In this document: positions 5,000 to 6,648 of the stretch, one piece after another
How positions within the stretch are numbered: the first letter of the stretch is position 1
How the letters are laid out: every line of letters begins with the position of its first letter
NCBI GenBank assembly: GCA_031265005.1
Contig: JAISDD010000058.1
Span: forward strand, 1-6,648
Origin: Syntrophomonadaceae bacterium
GTDB taxonomy: Bacteria; Bacillota; Syntrophomonadia; Syntrophomonadales; Syntrophomonadaceae
Reading direction: 5' to 3'
DNA: 6,648 nt
Translations under genes and position numbers: made by a program
The notes under the pieces: model-generated
The model's input: the letters and a program-made list of their open reading frames with translations, nothing else
The model's database searches: none
Told to the model about the DNA's origin: nothing

Positions 5000-5764
5000 G
5001 TGCTGACGGATTTCCACGTTCATGTAATAGCTCACGGTGAATACCAGTATTCTCAAGAATGGTTGCGGCAATATATAGAAAAGGCTTTAGAAAAGCGTTT
5101 GGATGTTATCGGGTTTTTAGATCATGACGAATATATAGAGCAAATGGATTTCGAACTGGTAAAAGAGATGGCGGGAAAATATAGCAATATACAAATAAGG
5201 CAGGGCTTAGAGATTGATTATATACCGGGACGCGATAATGAAATAAAGCGGTTAATCTCTGGCAATGATTTTGATTTTATCATTGGGTCGGTGCATTTTA
5301 TTGAGAAATGGGCTTTTGATCACCCGGATCATTGTCACATTTTTAAAAACAAAGATTTAATGGATATATATATTGAATATTATAGTTTGGTGGAAAAAGC
5401 GGCTTTATCTGGGTGGTTTGATATTATTGGGCATTTGGATCTTATAAAAATCTGGGGCTGTAGGCTCAAGCCGGAACAGAATTTGAAGCTGGTTGAGCAG
5501 GTTTTGCAAAGCGTTAAGAGAGCAGGAACGGTAGTAGAAATCAATAGCGGAGGATTGCGCAAACCAGTACAGGAAATATACCCTAGTTTTGATATAATTC
5601 AACGTATGTATGAACTTAATATACCGATATGCCTTAGTTCAGACGCTCACCAGCCTGATCAGACGGGATATGAAGTGGAAAAAGCCGGGCAGTTAGCTAA
5701 AAAAGCCGGCTACAAATATTTAACAGTTTTTTTTAGAAGAACAAAAAGCTATGTGCCATTTTAA
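5000..5764 (+). CDS. PHP-domain phosphatase, histidinol-phosphatase HisJ/HisK family
   Basis: This 254-residue soluble metallo-hydrolase of the PHP superfamily most likely removes phosphate from L-histidinol phosphate, the penultimate step of histidine synthesis. The metal ligands of the TIM-like barrel are all visible: DFHVH (D4, H6, H8), LDHDE (D41, H42), GLEIDY (E71), GSVHF (H99), GHLDLIK (H145, D147), E180 in EINSGG, and SSDAH (D215, H217). Length is close to the family norm of about 260. The GTG at 5000 is chosen because it is the only usable start before DFHVH, a TGA lies in frame at 4991-4993, and GAGGTGA (4987-4993) is 6 nt upstream. No other his genes are nearby, as is common for this unlinked type, but PHP relatives also act on other phosphoesters, so the substrate is probable, not proven. 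Confidence 0.85.
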   Translation: MLTDFHVHVIAHGEYQYSQEWLRQYIEKALEKRLDVIGFLDHDEYIEQMDFELVKEMAGKYSNIQIRQGLEIDYIPGRDNEIKRLISGNDFDFIIGSVHFIEKWAFDHPDHCHIFKNKDLMDIYIEYYSLVEKAALSGWFDIIGHLDLIKIWGCRLKPEQNLKLVEQVLQSVKRAGTVVEINSGGLRKPVQEIYPSFDIIQRMYELNIPICLSSDAHQPDQTGYEVEKAGQLAKKAGYKYLTVFFRRTKSYVPF

Positions 5765-5813
5765 ACATTATTAAAGAGATTTTTCAAGGAATAATTAACC
5801 AATGTTTCTATTA
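5763..5813. other. AT-rich convergent junction with weak dyad
   Basis: The two convergent stop codons are separated by 49 bp. AAACATT (5763-5769) and AATGTTT (5801-5807) are inverted copies, and ATTATT (5767-5772) can alternatively pair with AATAAT (5790-5795). Both stems are AT-only or nearly so, and loops are long, so a shared terminator is possible but not convincing. Confidence 0.2.
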
Positions 5814-6648
5814 TTAACCGATCGTTATTTTACCAGCAGGATAACGTATTTCAGGCTGTTTGGCTTTGTAAGCGAGCGCGAATGCTAGGGTCAAGGGGCC
5901 AACACGGCCTATATACATAGTAAAGATAATCAGAAGCTTTCCAAAAACCGACAGTTGCGGAGTGAAATTCAATGATAAACCCACGGTTCCTAAAGCTGAG
6001 GTAACTTCGAAAAGTATCGGCATAAATTCACCCTGATGAGTGGACAAAAGCAGAAAGGTAACTAGCATTAATATTGTTACATAAAATACCAAAACGCAAA
6101 GCGCTCTGTTTATGATTACCGGACTTATGCTGTAGCGCCATAATTCCGCTTCTTTTTTCCCGCGGGCCTGGCTTATGATAGTACTGAGCAAAATAGCGAA
6201 AGTAGTGGTTTTTATACCTCCTCCTGTGGATCCGGGAGAGCAGCCGATGAACATTGTAAATATGAACAAAAACTGAGTTGCAGGCAGCAAGTGGTTCAAG
6301 CTTACAGTATAAAATCCGCCGCTTCTGGTGTTAACGGACTGAAACAAAGCGGCTAAAATTTTTGCGTCCCAAGGCAATTGCGATAAAGAATTATTGTATT
6401 CGGTGATTAACATTATTAAAGCCGGAAAAAAGACGAACACCGCCGAAGTAATTAAAACCACTTTGGTATGAAAAGATAAGCGCTTCTGTTTTTTTCTCCG
6501 GTCAAAAAACAATTCGTTTAAGACAATAAAGCCCAAACCGCCTAAAATAGTACTGATGCAGATGACTAAGTTGATTATTTCGTCTCCAGCGTAATCTATT
6601 AGGCTGTTGTCAGTTAGATTAAAACCAGCGTTATTGTAAGCGGAAACA
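5814..6648 (-). CDS. KtrB/TrkH-family K+ transporter subunit, 3' part (5' end outside window)
   Basis: The frame is open without a start to the right edge, so about 277 C-terminal residues of a roughly 450-residue membrane protein are seen. It forms the ion-conducting subunit of a Ktr-type K+ (or K+/Na+) uptake system, normally gated by a cytoplasmic KtrA-like RCK protein, not visible here. Pore-loop signatures are SAYNNAGF (the second loop, near 6621-6644), SVNTRSGGF (third) and TSALGTVGLS (fourth), each with its filter glycine. Other marks are ILGGLGFIVLNEL, GCSPGSTGGGIKTTTF before the gate region, and the KtrB-typical IGRVGPLTLAFAL plus the ending YPAGKITIG. A TTG at 6534-6536 could be mistaken for a start, but the upstream 37 residues are clearly family sequence. 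The gene converges on the phosphatase. Confidence 0.92.
   Translation of the reverse strand, partial: VSAYNNAGFNLTDNSLIDYAGDEIINLVICISTILGGLGFIVLNELFFDRRKKQKRLSFHTKVVLITSAVFVFFPALIMLITEYNNSLSQLPWDAKILAALFQSVNTRSGGFYTVSLNHLLPATQFLFIFTMFIGCSPGSTGGGIKTTTFAILLSTIISQARGKKEAELWRYSISPVIINRALCVLVFYVTILMLVTFLLLSTHQGEFMPILFEVTSALGTVGLSLNFTPQLSVFGKLLIIFTMYIGRVGPLTLAFALAYKAKQPEIRYPAGKITIG

Noticed and set aside
5727..5734. Run of eight T near the 3' end of the phosphatase gene as a possible frameshift
   Set aside because: The in-frame ending VFFRRTKSYVPF fits the usual HisJ-family tail (F-x-x-R-K-type), and the alternative frame adds only a few residues without family resemblance.
6534..6536. TTG as the start codon of the KtrB gene
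   Set aside because: The 37 codons upstream up to the window edge encode SAYNNAGF and ILGG, core KtrB pore sequence, so the gene is partial and starts beyond base 6648.

Overview
The window looks like chromosomal DNA of a low-to-moderate GC Firmicute, probably a member of the Clostridia or Negativicutes. Supporting signs are strong AGGAGG-type ribosome binding sites, one consensus sigma-A promoter, and proteins typical of that phylum: a DUF1015/COG4198 protein, a HisJ/HisK-type PHP phosphatase, a KtrB-type K+ transporter subunit and a YusP-like 14-segment drug exporter. No species can be named from sequence reading alone.

Left part (1-2854), accessory in character. At the left edge there is a short minus-strand fragment that reads like the N-terminus of an IS5-type transposase (101-193). 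Next comes a TTGACA-17-TATAAT promoter overlaid by a 20-bp perfect inverted repeat, each arm of which is itself a TAAGGYRCCTTA dyad. Downstream lies a probable two-gene operon: a MarR-family repressor with an unusual His/Cys-rich and Arg-rich tail (341-883), and a DHA2-type MFS multidrug exporter (950-2404). The arrangement suggests an autorepressed, ligand-inducible efflux unit. A small dimeric alpha/beta-barrel protein of the antibiotic-biosynthesis-monooxygenase (ABM) type follows (2534-2854), possibly from its own promoter.

Middle part (2855-4818). Two inverted repeats lie where transcription converges. They are followed on the minus strand by a 121-residue coiled-coil protein built from 11- and 7-residue repeats, encoded by tandem 33-bp DNA repeats, and then by a full-length DUF1015 protein.

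Right part (4819-6648). A divergent intergenic region of about 180 bp separates the DUF1015 gene from a plus-strand PHP-domain phosphatase (5000-5764). This converges on a minus-strand KtrB/TrkH-family ion transporter whose 5' end lies beyond the right edge.

I found no CRISPR array, tRNA, rRNA or riboswitch, and no clear evidence of an undescribed multi-gene system. The observations most worth follow-up are the twin-dyad operator, the charged metal-ligand-like tail of the MarR protein, the hendecad coiled-coil gene and the transposase remnant.
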